The notes: generated by a model not told the origin, from the letters alone. Counted from the stretch's first letter, positions 43,855-54,729 are shown. The stretch is DNA of 64,000 nt from Flavihumibacter solisilvae (GCF_000814475.1 NZ_JSVC01000013.1:124001-188000), one strand, 5' to 3'. Program-made: numbers and translations.

Positions 43855-45435
43855 ATGGTGCAGGCAATTCATTTTAATGGCTGGTTCAGCCGGCGATTAG
43901 GTTTTACACGGTTCCTGTTGATGCTGATCCTGTTTTCAGCAGTGGCCCAGTTTGCGTCTTTCGGCTTTATCCAGGCGCATGTAATTTCTTTCTATGGTGC
44001 ACAGCCGGAGGATATTTCCTTTGCGTTCCAGATTACTTATGCGGGAATCATTACTACCCTGCCCATCCAGTTCAGGCTGGTTAGGTATTTCAATACGCGG
44101 AGTTACCTGTTGACTGCCCTGCTGGTTGGGATCTTGCTCAATCTTGGCTGCTTATATACACATGATCTTGTCTTGTTCTCCATCCTCAGGTTTTTTATCG
44201 GGGCAATCACCTGCCTGGTTGCCGGATGTATGCTGATATCAATTTTTTCCACGCTTCCGGAATCAAAGCGATTGCTTGTTGGCGTTTCGTTGTTTTTTTC
44301 ATTGATCCTTACGTGTGGCGTTCTCGTTGGGGTAGGAGCTTCATGGGTAGTACTCAGTACAAACTGGACGGTACTTTACTACGGCCTGGTGGGTTTGCAG
44401 GTCATGGCTTTAGTGGGTTGTATGTGTGTGTTTAAGTCGAAGCCATCCATGAAACCCTATCCTTTATTCCAGGTCGATTGGTATGGTAGTATCCTGATGA
44501 TGTTCGGCTCTGCTGCAACAGCCTTTGTGCTGATCTATGGTCCAAAACGCTACTGGATGGCTGATCCGGCAATCGGGTATGCCACGGTGTTTGCAGTATT
44601 GATGATCTCACTATTCCTCTTTCGGCAGGCAGAGTTGAAGCGACCACTGATTCAACTGGCAGCATTTAAGTCCGGCAAATTTCTTTTCGCCCTTTTCTTA
44701 TTGTTGTTATTCTGGGGGATCAAGGATAGCATCAACCTTGTTTATGGTTATGCGGCCGGAGTGCTGGGCTGGAGTTCTTCCGACGTCGTGAATGCTGGTT
44801 TGTATAACGTTGCGGGGGTAATAATAGCCACAGTTATCGCGGTAAAAGTAATCCTGTCAGGAAAGCAGAAACTGCCACTTCTATTGGTCGCTGGATTCCT
44901 GGTGTTATGCCTGTATCATGTTTGGGTGTACCTGGCACTTACCCCAGACCTGTCATTTGCTGACCTTTGCATTCCCATTTTCCTGCAGGGTTTCGCCTGC
45001 GGACTATTGTTTGTACCGGTAAGTGTTTTTTGCATCGCTACGGTTCCGCAGAGTGCGAGCATTACGGCAATTGTTGTGTGTACTTATGCGCGCTTTCTCG
45101 CCTCGCTTAATTCCATTGCCGGATATTATACACTCCAGTTGAATTTCAACCAACATTTCAAGGAGGGCTTCCTCGGCAAGCTCGTTCCCGAAAATCTGAT
45201 CTTTTTCCAGCGCCATGAACTGTATAAAGGTCTCCTCGTTTCGAAAGGGTTCGCTACTGGTGAAGCTACTGCGATCTCGAATCAGCTGATTGCAAAATCT
45301 TCGGCTGTCCAAAGCCAGTTGCTGACGATAAGGGCTATCTTTTTCATCGGCGCGGTGGTCGCGGCAATTCTATTGGTTGTCCTGTTATTGTTTGCAGTAG
45401 TAAATAAGATAAAGGCAGCACGGGTGAAGGCGTGA
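43855..45435 (+). CDS. MFS efflux transporter, DHA2 (EmrB-like)
   Basis: 526 residues with about 14 hydrophobic helices, characteristic of the DHA2 subfamily that pairs with EmrA-type adaptors. It has a long loop near the C-terminus (NFNQHFKEGFLGKLVPENLIFF). It probably exports drugs or lipophilic compounds using the proton gradient. It is the last gene of the AraC-DUF2652-TolC-HlyD-MFS run. Confidence 0.9.
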   Translation: MVQAIHFNGWFSRRLGFTRFLLMLILFSAVAQFASFGFIQAHVISFYGAQPEDISFAFQITYAGIITTLPIQFRLVRYFNTRSYLLTALLVGILLNLGCLYTHDLVLFSILRFFIGAITCLVAGCMLISIFSTLPESKRLLVGVSLFFSLILTCGVLVGVGASWVVLSTNWTVLYYGLVGLQVMALVGCMCVFKSKPSMKPYPLFQVDWYGSILMMFGSAATAFVLIYGPKRYWMADPAIGYATVFAVLMISLFLFRQAELKRPLIQLAAFKSGKFLFALFLLLLFWGIKDSINLVYGYAAGVLGWSSSDVVNAGLYNVAGVIIATVIAVKVILSGKQKLPLLLVAGFLVLCLYHVWVYLALTPDLSFADLCIPIFLQGFACGLLFVPVSVFCIATVPQSASITAIVVCTYARFLASLNSIAGYYTLQLNFNQHFKEGFLGKLVPENLIFFQRHELYKGLLVSKGFATGEATAISNQLIAKSSAVQSQLLTIRAIFFIGAVVAAILLVVLLLFAVVNKIKAARVKA

Positions 45436-45445
45436 AGACTGCGGA

Positions 45446-46663
45446 TTAGTTTCTTTCAATTGCCTTTTCGATTTCCAGGATCGTTTCAAAGGAAAGCATA
45501 TTGTCAGTTTTCCATTCCACATCTATATGATTGAAAAAGGCTATAACAAGATCAAGGCCTGGATTCACATAAAGTCCTTGTCCGCCAAACCCGCTTTTCA
45601 TTATACCATGACCTTTCCGTGCCCAGTCCCACTGGTAACCGGATTGCCCTGATGCAAAAATGGATTGCAGCTGTGCCTGGCTGACAAGAGATTCTTTTCT
45701 CGCAACGATCTCACTTTGTGTGAAGAGCATGCCGAAACGGGCCAGGTCACGTAAAGTTGTTGATACTCCGCCATGAGTCCACGCGACTCCCTTTTCCGAC
45801 AGGCACACATAGGCATTTGAGGACGCACCCATGGTTTTCCAGATCCATTCACTTACAAGGTCCGAATATTTAGCCCCGGTTATTTTCTCTGCAAGCCAGC
45901 CCAATACAAATGTGTTGACAGAATGATACTCCACTTTCTCGCCTGGCGGATTCTTTCTTTTCAGCGATGCGACATGTTCATAAACGGGAGGGGGAGAACC
46001 GCCAGCCCTGGGAAGTAAACCGAGTGCAGATTCGAACTTGTAATAGTTGTGGTTTGGATTGGTAAACGGGCCGTTTTCGAGATCTGATTCTGAGCCCTGG
46101 ATCCCGGATCGCATATCCAGGATGTCTTTAACGGAAATGCCCTGCCATGCAGTGTTCCTGAGTTCTGGAATGTATTGTTCGATCGGCCTGTCAGTCCTGA
46201 TTTTTCCTTCATTTTCAAGTTTTGCAATGAGAGTTGAAGTGATCACTTTTGAAACGGATTGAAGGGTATGTTGCTCTTCCGGAAGCATGCTGTAGTATTT
46301 TTCAAATACAATCTCTCCCTTTTTTACGACAATGATACTGTTCACATGCAGGCGTTTCAGTTGTGCTTCCAGTGTCTCTGTTTCAGCTCCGTTTTGTACG
46401 CTGATGCTTCCAATTTCATTTCGCTGATTTTCTGTAAAAGTGAATTCCTGGTTTGATTTTTTGATTGTTTCGGTTGGAAAGAATTCCGACATGAACCGGA
46501 ATGAGTAATGTGATAGCCTTCCACCGATATCCCAGCGACTGCGGTTGATGTTTTCATGGATCGCATAGGCTTCAGCTGCAGTGTATTTCAATTGTTGCGC
46601 CTGGCAATTGGTACCAATTACAACATAAACCAGGAGTGACATAAGGCGGGTTGTTGAATGCAT
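45446..46663 (-). CDS. Serine hydrolase of the beta-lactamase class C/esterase family
   Basis: About 405 residues from the ATG at 46663 (MHSTTRLMSLLVYVVIGTNCQAQ signal peptide); the open frame extends further upstream but not credibly. Active-site SVSK (Ser-x-x-Lys), a Tyr-containing motif YHSVNTFVLG and an MKSGFGGQG third motif. It probably acts in the periplasm on beta-lactams, D-amino peptides or esters. It diverges from the epoxide hydrolase gene around a CRP-like palindrome. Confidence 0.87.
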   Translation of the reverse strand: MHSTTRLMSLLVYVVIGTNCQAQQLKYTAAEAYAIHENINRSRWDIGGRLSHYSFRFMSEFFPTETIKKSNQEFTFTENQRNEIGSISVQNGAETETLEAQLKRLHVNSIIVVKKGEIVFEKYYSMLPEEQHTLQSVSKVITSTLIAKLENEGKIRTDRPIEQYIPELRNTAWQGISVKDILDMRSGIQGSESDLENGPFTNPNHNYYKFESALGLLPRAGGSPPPVYEHVASLKRKNPPGEKVEYHSVNTFVLGWLAEKITGAKYSDLVSEWIWKTMGASSNAYVCLSEKGVAWTHGGVSTTLRDLARFGMLFTQSEIVARKESLVSQAQLQSIFASGQSGYQWDWARKGHGIMKSGFGGQGLYVNPGLDLVIAFFNHIDVEWKTDNMLSFETILEIEKAIERN

Positions 46664-46707
46664 GGTAGAACGTATGGTTGAAGGAATGGTTAAGTCAATA
46701 TAGACAT

Positions 46708-46723
46708 TGTGATGCAGATCACA
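46708..46723. promoter_or_regulatory. CRP/FNR-type palindrome
   Basis: TGTGATGCAGATCACA, a perfect TGTGA-N6-TCACA site, sits between divergent genes. A TTTG element at 46750 could be the -33 of the epoxide hydrolase, putting the site near -70. Binding of a Crp/Fnr protein is inferred; one is encoded at 62159. Confidence 0.55.
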
Positions 46724-46791
46724 CAATCAGGTAGTGCCGTCATCGGAACTTTGTAGTGTATTAATTCAGTAAACAATAAATACACCATAAA

Positions 46792-48096
46792 ATGAAATTA
46801 CCTAAAAAAATCCTGGCAGTAACAGCAATGGCAAGCGTCCTCTCGCTGCCAGGTATACATGGTACTGCTCAACAGAGCCCGGACAAAACCGTCACATCTG
46901 GTGAGTCCATTCGTCCGTTTAAATTTCACGCATCAGATGAAGCACTTGCTGATCTTCGAAGGCGGGTTAAAGCAGCCCATTGGCCTGACCGCGAGCTTGT
47001 AAAAGATGCTGCGCAGGGCGTACAGTTTGCCACTATGCAGAAGCTGACAAACTACTGGTCGACAAGCTACGACTGGAGAAAGGTTGAAAAGCGCCTTAAC
47101 GCACTGCCACAATTTATTACTAAGATAGATGGGGTCGATATACATTTCATTCATGTTCGTTCGAAGCATCCGAACGCATTGCCGGTTATTATCACTCATG
47201 GATGGCCGGGGTCTGTCATTGAACAACTGAAGGTCATTGAGCCGCTCACCAATCCAACTGCTTATGGTGGAAGTGCTGACGATGCTTTTGACGTTGTCAT
47301 TCCCTCATTGCCCGGTCATGGATTTTCAGGGAAGCCAACTGAACTGGGTTGGGATCCGATCCGGATTGCACATGCGTGGATCGTACTCATGGATCGCCTT
47401 GGATATAAGCGTTATATAGCCCAGGGTGGCGACTGGGGAAATGCTGTTACGGAGCAGATGGCGCTGCTGACACCTCCAGGTTTGATCGGTATCCATACCA
47501 ATATGCCGGCAACAGTTCCGGCTGACATCGAAAAGGCACTTCATGACGGAACTCAGCCACCTGCAGGTCTTGATGCCGATGAAAGGAAAGCATGGGACCA
47601 ACTCGACGACTTCTATAAGCATGGACTTGGTTATGCACTGGAAATGATCAATCGCCCGCAGACATTGTACGGGCTGGCTGATTCGCCGGTTGGTCTCGCA
47701 GCCTGGATGCTGGACCACGATATCCGCAGTTACCAACTCATTGCACGCGTCTTCGACGGTAAATCTGAAGGTCTTACACGCGACGATATCCTCGATAACA
47801 TCACTTTTTACTGGCTCACCAATACCGCAGTGTCTTCAGCCCGTCTCTATTGGGAAAGCAAGCTGGCCTTCTTTGCCCCTAAGAATGTACCGATTCCCAC
47901 TGCAGTGAGTGTGTTTCCTGACGAGATCTATGCAGCACCAAAAAGCTGGACTGAAAAAGCATATCCCCATCTTATTCATTACAACAGGCTTCCCAAAGGT
48001 GGTCACTTCGCAGCTTGGGAGCAGCCACAGTATTTTGCTGAAGAACTCCGCACTGCGTTCCGTGCACTCCGTACACCGGGGAAAATACTCTTTTAA
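46792..48096 (+). CDS. Secreted epoxide hydrolase-family alpha/beta hydrolase
   Basis: 434 residues. Signal peptide (MKLPKKILAVTAMASVLS), N-terminal EHN domain (KFHASDEALADLRRRVKAAHWPDRE), oxyanion HGWPGSV, nucleophile Asp in AQGGDWGNAV, and a His-bearing KGGHFAAWEQP end. Microsomal-type epoxide hydrolase, converting epoxides to diols; a periplasmic location is inferred. Substrate unknown. Confidence 0.92.
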   Translation: MKLPKKILAVTAMASVLSLPGIHGTAQQSPDKTVTSGESIRPFKFHASDEALADLRRRVKAAHWPDRELVKDAAQGVQFATMQKLTNYWSTSYDWRKVEKRLNALPQFITKIDGVDIHFIHVRSKHPNALPVIITHGWPGSVIEQLKVIEPLTNPTAYGGSADDAFDVVIPSLPGHGFSGKPTELGWDPIRIAHAWIVLMDRLGYKRYIAQGGDWGNAVTEQMALLTPPGLIGIHTNMPATVPADIEKALHDGTQPPAGLDADERKAWDQLDDFYKHGLGYALEMINRPQTLYGLADSPVGLAAWMLDHDIRSYQLIARVFDGKSEGLTRDDILDNITFYWLTNTAVSSARLYWESKLAFFAPKNVPIPTAVSVFPDEIYAAPKSWTEKAYPHLIHYNRLPKGGHFAAWEQPQYFAEELRTAFRALRTPGKILF

Positions 48097-48162
48097 AAAA
48101 TCATCTCAAATTCGACCTTTATTCCACTAGCAACGTGCTTTCATTTGTTTCATTGCAGTTGA

Positions 48163-48188
48163 GGATCCCGGTCATTGACCGGGATTCC
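48163..48188. terminator. Bidirectional hairpin between convergent genes
   Basis: ATCCCGGT and ACCGGGAT (with outer GGA/TCC) form a stem around CATTG. T-tract is short, so termination is weaker than the katG and SusD examples. Confidence 0.4.
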
Positions 48189-48202
48189 TTAACTAAATTC
48201 AT

Positions 48203-49609
48203 TTAAGCGATCGCTGGGAATGGGGAGGGTGGTTGAAGCACATTCGTTGATTTCCCCTTCCTCGACAATATCGATTCAAGCAGTGGCAGCATCTTATTCA
48301 ATCCGCGTGTTTTAATCATCATATTCCATAGTGGCTCAAACTTTTTCCATCCGCCCGCATAAGCAAAATGCTTGATGGACATTTCCCACTGCCCGTGCTG
48401 CATGCTTGCCTTGAACACATTGCTCCAGGAATAAAAGTTTCGGTAAGCCCAATCGTAGCCTGCCTTAAGTTCACCAGCTGTCAGTCCCACCGTCTTGTAA
48501 ACAGCCTGGCGCGTATCATAGAGATCCCAATTCCGGTGCAGGATCCGGCCTTCAGCTTCCATCTGCTGGAACAACCGCGTACCCGGATAGGGGGTAAGGA
48601 TATGAAATGTGCAGGTGGTTAGTCCGCTGCCAACCGCCCAATCGACAGTGCGTTTGAATACATCCTTATCATCGTCGTCAAGACCGAACACGAAGCTCCC
48701 GTTGATCATGATTCCAAGGCTGTGCAGCCTGCGGATCGCTTCTCCATAATCTTTGTCCAGGTTCTGCTTCTTATTGCTTTGCACCAGGTTGCTTTGGCTC
48801 AGCGATTCAAAGCCGATGAAAACGCTTCGCAGCCCTGCAGCTGCAGCTTTTTCAATCAGGTCACCCCGGAGAATTGCATCTACAGTTGACGCGCCCTGGA
48901 AAAGGCGACCCATGCCTTTCATACCTTCGAAGAGGGCAGACGAAAACTTTTGATTGCCCAACAGGTGATCATCCAGGAAGTACAGGTGTCGCCCCGGTAA
49001 CCGATCGATTTCTGCCAGTGCGGCATCCACCTTTTGAGTGTAGAAAGAACGGCCACCTTCGAAGAAAGCATCTTTATAACAGAAGTCGCAGTGGTGTGGA
49101 CAGCCACGCGATACCACAATCGAATTCGGTACCAGGTACAGGTCGCGTTTGATCAGGTCGCGCCGAATGGGTGGGAGAGTTTGGATATCCCGCACTGCAT
49201 TCACATATCGCTTTTTCGGTTGCCCGTTGCGGTAATCCTGGAGGAACTGCGGAAACGTATCTTCTCCGGGACCGATGAAGATACTGTCGGCATGCGGCAT
49301 TGCCTCCTCAGGAAGGGAGCTTACATGCAGTCCACCCAGGCAAACATATACGCCTCTCGACCTGTACTGGTCGGCAAGTGCATATGCCCTGAAAGCATTG
49401 GTGATGTACACCTGGATGACGACGAGATCCGGCTGGTCGTCGGTCACAAGTGTTTCCACATGTTCATCCTGCAATTCGATGACATCATCAGGAGAACAAT
49501 AAGCTGCCAGGGTAGCCAGTCCAAGTGGTGGGAACAAAGAATACTTGATGGGGCGCCAAAAAGGACTTTTCGCTTCCGTCAGTGCCGGAAGGATCATTTT
49601 TATTTTCAT
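48203..49609 (-). CDS. B12-binding-domain radical SAM protein
   Basis: 468 residues. The first about 140 residues are a cobalamin-binding-like Rossmann domain (LGLATLAAYCSPDDVIELQDEHVE, VVIQVYITNAFRAY, CLGGLHVSSLPEEAM). The radical SAM core carries the Cx3Cx2C cluster motif in VSRGCPHHCDFCYKD, followed by TIM-barrel segments. Members perform B12-dependent methylations or rearrangements in lipid or natural-product pathways. No biosynthetic neighbours are seen, so the substrate is open. Monocistronic. Confidence 0.9.
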   Translation of the reverse strand: MKIKMILPALTEAKSPFWRPIKYSLFPPLGLATLAAYCSPDDVIELQDEHVETLVTDDQPDLVVIQVYITNAFRAYALADQYRSRGVYVCLGGLHVSSLPEEAMPHADSIFIGPGEDTFPQFLQDYRNGQPKKRYVNAVRDIQTLPPIRRDLIKRDLYLVPNSIVVSRGCPHHCDFCYKDAFFEGGRSFYTQKVDAALAEIDRLPGRHLYFLDDHLLGNQKFSSALFEGMKGMGRLFQGASTVDAILRGDLIEKAAAAGLRSVFIGFESLSQSNLVQSNKKQNLDKDYGEAIRRLHSLGIMINGSFVFGLDDDDKDVFKRTVDWAVGSGLTTCTFHILTPYPGTRLFQQMEAEGRILHRNWDLYDTRQAVYKTVGLTAGELKAGYDWAYRNFYSWSNVFKASMQHGQWEMSIKHFAYAGGWKKFEPLWNMMIKTRGLNKMLPLLESILSRKGKSTNVLQPPSPFPAIA

Positions 49610-49698
49610 TTGATCAGGTTTGTTTGTGGCTGAAAGTTAAGCAAAGAAAGTGCTTTGAATTGCAAAGTAAATACAAAAATTCAATGTTCATAAAAGCA

Positions 49699-49735
49699 AA
49701 AAGTTCTTCCCCGGAGAATCCGGAGAAGAACTTTT
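49699..49735 (-). terminator. Intrinsic terminator of katG
   Basis: A 16-bp stem (AAAAGTTCTTC with an inner CCGG, one mismatch) with a short AGAAT loop is followed on the minus strand by a T-rich tract. It is positioned 48 bp after the katG stop. Confidence 0.8.
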
Positions 49736-49782
49736 CTTCAGGCAGTTTTTTAAGCCTGCCCGGCTACCAAATCAGTAATCTA

Positions 49783-52053
<2,271 letters not shown>

Positions 52054-52099
52054 CTAGGATTTTAAGAGTGAGAAAGTAGGTTAGTTGTTTAAGCAGTGC

Positions 52100-52107
52100 C
52101 AAACTTA
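52100..52107 (-). promoter_or_regulatory. Candidate -7 box of katG promoter
   Basis: TAAGTTTG on the minus strand, an exact TAnnTTTG, gives a start point near 52093 and a 40-bp untranslated leader. Confidence 0.45.
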
Positions 52108-52151
52108 GGACATAAGCAGTTATAGAAATGATCGATATAATTTATAAACTA

Positions 52152-52166
52152 ATAGATGAAATCTAT
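52152..52166 (-). promoter_or_regulatory. OxyR-type operator upstream of katG
   Basis: ATAGATGAAATCTAT fits the OxyR half-motif ATAG-N-T-NNN-A-N-CTAT exactly and sits inside a larger inverted repeat (CTAATAGAT/ATCTATTAG, 52149-52169). It lies about 60 bp upstream of the predicted katG start point, a usual activator position. No oxyR gene is in this window. Confidence 0.6.
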
Positions 52167-52288
52167 TAGTAGTTTATTTTCAAAATCCTTTAGCCATTAA
52201 AATGCCTGCCAAAAGATAGGTCATAAAGTTTCCAACTAATAGTGGTAGGAATTAATGAATTAGGGGGAAAGGATGTAGGTTGGAGTTT

Positions 52289-52723
52289 TCAGTCTTCGAT
52301 AGCCTCGATACCTTTTCTCTTCAGTTCCTCAAGATGATCTTTCATGGCTTTCAGAACTTCCGGCGAGTGACCCCGCCAATTTGAAACCTCACCAGTCACG
52401 TGGAGCGGATGTTTCGTCCGGTACGATTTTGTGGGATTGCCCGGGAACTTTTTGTCCGTCAGGTTTGGATCGTCCTCAAAAGGTCCGGTCGGGTCCACTA
52501 AATAAATTCTTCCTTGTCCATCACCGAGGGCAAGTTCAGCGCCCCAGGTAGCGGCATCAAGTGTTGCAGTCAGGTACACATAGGATGCTTGTTTCCTCGT
52601 GCCATAATTTGAATTATAACCAGGTTCAATCAGATCACCTGGCTTCAGATCTGCTTTGGTACCATGATAGTAGATCACCTGGTCCTGATCGTTGGTTGAT
52701 TCAATTGACTTTTCCTTATGCAT
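52289..52723 (-). CDS. arr: NAD(+)-rifampin ADP-ribosyltransferase
   Basis: 144 residues matching the full Arr family: YYHGTKADLKPGDLIEPGY (NAD-binding His-containing start), VYLTATLDAATWGAELALG and IYLVDPTGPFEDDPNLTDKKFPGNPTKSYRT. Transfers ADP-ribose from NAD to rifamycins and confers rifampicin resistance. No mobile element or integron site is seen nearby, so it looks chromosomally resident. Monocistronic, 82 bp from the RES gene. Confidence 0.93.
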   Translation of the reverse strand: MHKEKSIESTNDQDQVIYYHGTKADLKPGDLIEPGYNSNYGTRKQASYVYLTATLDAATWGAELALGDGQGRIYLVDPTGPFEDDPNLTDKKFPGNPTKSYRTKHPLHVTGEVSNWRGHSPEVLKAMKDHLEELKRKGIEAIED

Positions 52724-52805
52724 ATCCCGTTAAGTTAAAGCATGATCAAAAGAATCACAAATGCATTGCGTTAATTTAATTACCTGCTGTGATGAACTTT
52801 AAACC

Positions 52806-53264
52806 TTATTTAAATATCCTGTGGTCGAATGGAAACTTCTCCGCCCCGATTATTTTTATTCGCTTGAAGTCCGCATGACCGGGATTGATAAGATAATTGT
52901 AATCTCCCCGCGTTACCGCAGAGGGAACCTGCAATACGCAGTACCTGTTCTCTAAAACAAACTGATCGCCGAGTTTCTGCGTTGCTGCAATGTGCGGAAA
53001 ATTGCTCCAGTTGGCCGGCAGGCCTTCAGTATCCAGCTCAAGCACGGAAACGTCTTCAGGGATCTGGATCGTGAGCATCATAAAATCAGTCGGTAATGTT
53101 GCCAGCGTGAGATGGACCGCCACTTCGGCCATAGCCAGCGACCGGTTCGCCGCAGTATAGATCATTTCTATGCCCACAGAATTCCAACGGGCGCCGCTGA
53201 TGGCAGCGCCTTTCCCGGAAAGGCTACCCGCAAATTTTTCCCTCGCTAACCTGTATACCTCCAT
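52806..53264 (-). CDS. RES-family NAD+-degrading toxin
   Basis: 152 residues, RES domain: ISGARWNSVGIEMIYTAANRSLAMAEVAVHL contains the Arg, Glu and Ser residues of the family (named after them), and the end is VNPGHAD-like (INPGHADFKRIKIIGAEKFPFDHRIFK). Such toxins act as NAD+ phosphorylases that deplete NAD+ and are neutralised by the adjacent Xre antitoxin. The antitoxin gene lies upstream with a 2-bp gap. Confidence 0.9.
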   Translation of the reverse strand: MEVYRLAREKFAGSLSGKGAAISGARWNSVGIEMIYTAANRSLAMAEVAVHLTLATLPTDFMMLTIQIPEDVSVLELDTEGLPANWSNFPHIAATQKLGDQFVLENRYCVLQVPSAVTRGDYNYLINPGHADFKRIKIIGAEKFPFDHRIFK

Positions 53265-53266
53265 GC

Positions 53267-53761
53267 TTATGCGAATATGCCGTGGTTGATGCGATTGAGC
53301 TCACTGATAACCAGATCCTTACCGTAAGAATCGGCCAGCAGATCTATAGGAGGCATTTTGCCCAGCGCGAAATTTGGGGTATGCAGCCATTGCCTGAACT
53401 TCTCCATATCGCCGAATACTTCTACGCCGATTTCGGTCACTTCAGCCATTTCGATGATTTTCTCCGCGTGAATAGGTTTAAAAACGCGTGCGTCGCTCTT
53501 GTAACGCTGCAGCGACTTGGTAGACATATCAAGTAAATTGGACCAGTCCTTTTCACTGAATGGAGTGAAATCCTGGATGAGGTTGAAGAAGGAGTAGGGG
53601 ATCCCATGGCGGATTACCCTCACCAGCAGCATTTTGTTGGATAGGAAATCAGAGAAAGTCAACTTCTTATATTCACTACCCAAAACATAGCTGATATCAA
53701 GGGTTAGTTGTTTTACTTCCCGGTCTAACTGCTTGCGGATCCTGATTGTTGCTGGTTCCAT
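53267..53761 (-). CDS. Xre/MbcA/ParS-type antitoxin of the RES system
   Basis: 164 residues. N-terminal HTH-like part (LTFSDFLSNKMLLVRVIRHGI ... FTPFSEKDWSNLLDMSTKSLQRYKSD) and C-terminal DUF2384 domain (EVFGDMEKFRQWLHTPNFALGKMPPIDLLADSYGKDLV), as expected for the RES partner. It precedes the toxin gene, the usual antitoxin-first order. The upstream palindrome GGACAATTGTCC is a candidate operator. Confidence 0.9.
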   Translation of the reverse strand: MEPATIRIRKQLDREVKQLTLDISYVLGSEYKKLTFSDFLSNKMLLVRVIRHGIPYSFFNLIQDFTPFSEKDWSNLLDMSTKSLQRYKSDARVFKPIHAEKIIEMAEVTEIGVEVFGDMEKFRQWLHTPNFALGKMPPIDLLADSYGKDLVISELNRINHGIFA

Positions 53762-53766
53762 AACTT

Positions 53767-53799
53767 GGACAATTGTCCGTAAAAATAGGACAAAGTTCT
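53767..53799 (-). promoter_or_regulatory. Operator-like palindromes upstream of the RES-Xre module
   Basis: Perfect palindrome GGACAATTGTCC (53767-53778), 5 bp from the antitoxin start codon, and a second, imperfect AGGAC-AAA-GTTCT (53787-53799). Typical placement for autorepression by the Xre antitoxin. Confidence 0.6.
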
Positions 53800-53886
53800 G
53801 ACATTTTCAAGTACATCCAACCTTCCCTCAATTTTACGCAAACGTGTACGTGAAGTGTGCATAGGGTTTTGCATTAGATTTACCCT

Positions 53887-54729
53887 ATGAGAACACCCCT
53901 GACTATTGCCCTGCTTTTCACCGCCCTGTCCGGAATGGCCCAGAAAAATCCCAATCCCGGTAAATGGATCAAACTTTTCAACGGAAAGGACCTTAGTAAC
54001 TGGACCGTTAAGATAAAAGATCACCCTCTTAATGAGAATTACGGGAATACATTCCGGGTAGAAAACGGGGTGATAAAAGTGTCCTATGACCAATACGACA
54101 ACAAGTTTAAAGAGCAGTTCGGCCACCTGTTTTATAAAGGGAAGTTTTCCGCATACCTGTTAGTGGTGGAATACCGGTTTACCGGCGAGCAGATCCAGGA
54201 CGGGCCTGGATGGGCTTTTCGCAACAGTGGACTGATGCTGCACGGACAAACGCCTGAAAGTATGGCGCTTGACCAGGATTTCCCGATTTCCCTCGAAGCA
54301 CAGCTGTTGGGAGGCGATGGGAAGGAACCCCGCACCACCAATAACCTCTGTACCCCGGGCACAAACGTGGTGATGAAAGGAAACCTGTTTACCCCGCATT
54401 GCGTCAATTCCACTTCCAAAACCTACCACGGCGACCAGTGGGTAAGGGCAGAAGTGCTTGTGCTGGGAGATTCTATTATAAAGCATATTGTACAGGGCGA
54501 CACGGTGCTGACTTATTCAAAACCTCAATATGATGGCAATGACAAGTGGGTGAAAGCGGCCGGGCTTCCGGGTGGTGGACTGATAAAAGAAGGAACCATT
54601 TCGTTACAAAGCGAAAGCCATCCTGTTGAATTCAGGAAAGTGGAATTGTTCGATCTGTCAGGATATATGAACAATTCCGCGGCACTGCGGAAAATATTGA
54701 AGCAGTTGAGTTCGCGGGCAGGCCGGTAA
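53887..54729 (+). CDS. DUF1080 domain protein (concanavalin-like, glycan-related)
   Basis: 280 residues, signal peptide MRTPLTIALLFTALSGMAQ. DUF1080 signature WIKLFNGKDLSNWTVKI and a beta-sandwich: QDGPGWAFRNSGLMLHGQTPE, VRAEVLVLGDSIIKHIVQGD and ISLQSESHPVEFRKVELFDLS. The family includes 3-keto-glycoside hydrolases (3-keto-disaccharide hydrolase). It acts in the periplasm or at the surface. An ATAGGGT/ACCCTAT repeat spans its start. Monocistronic. Confidence 0.9.
   Translation: MRTPLTIALLFTALSGMAQKNPNPGKWIKLFNGKDLSNWTVKIKDHPLNENYGNTFRVENGVIKVSYDQYDNKFKEQFGHLFYKGKFSAYLLVVEYRFTGEQIQDGPGWAFRNSGLMLHGQTPESMALDQDFPISLEAQLLGGDGKEPRTTNNLCTPGTNVVMKGNLFTPHCVNSTSKTYHGDQWVRAEVLVLGDSIIKHIVQGDTVLTYSKPQYDGNDKWVKAAGLPGGGLIKEGTISLQSESHPVEFRKVELFDLSGYMNNSAALRKILKQLSSRAGR

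Noticed and set aside
49034-49633. Plus-strand ORF of 199 codons opposite the radical SAM gene
   Set aside because: Antisense shadow of a well-recognised radical SAM enzyme.
52289-53761. A defence island formed by arr, RES-Xre and neighbouring genes
   Set aside because: The genes are individually plausible but the DUF4062 gene is 17 kb away and there is no typical defence cluster; no restriction-modification or retron genes are present.
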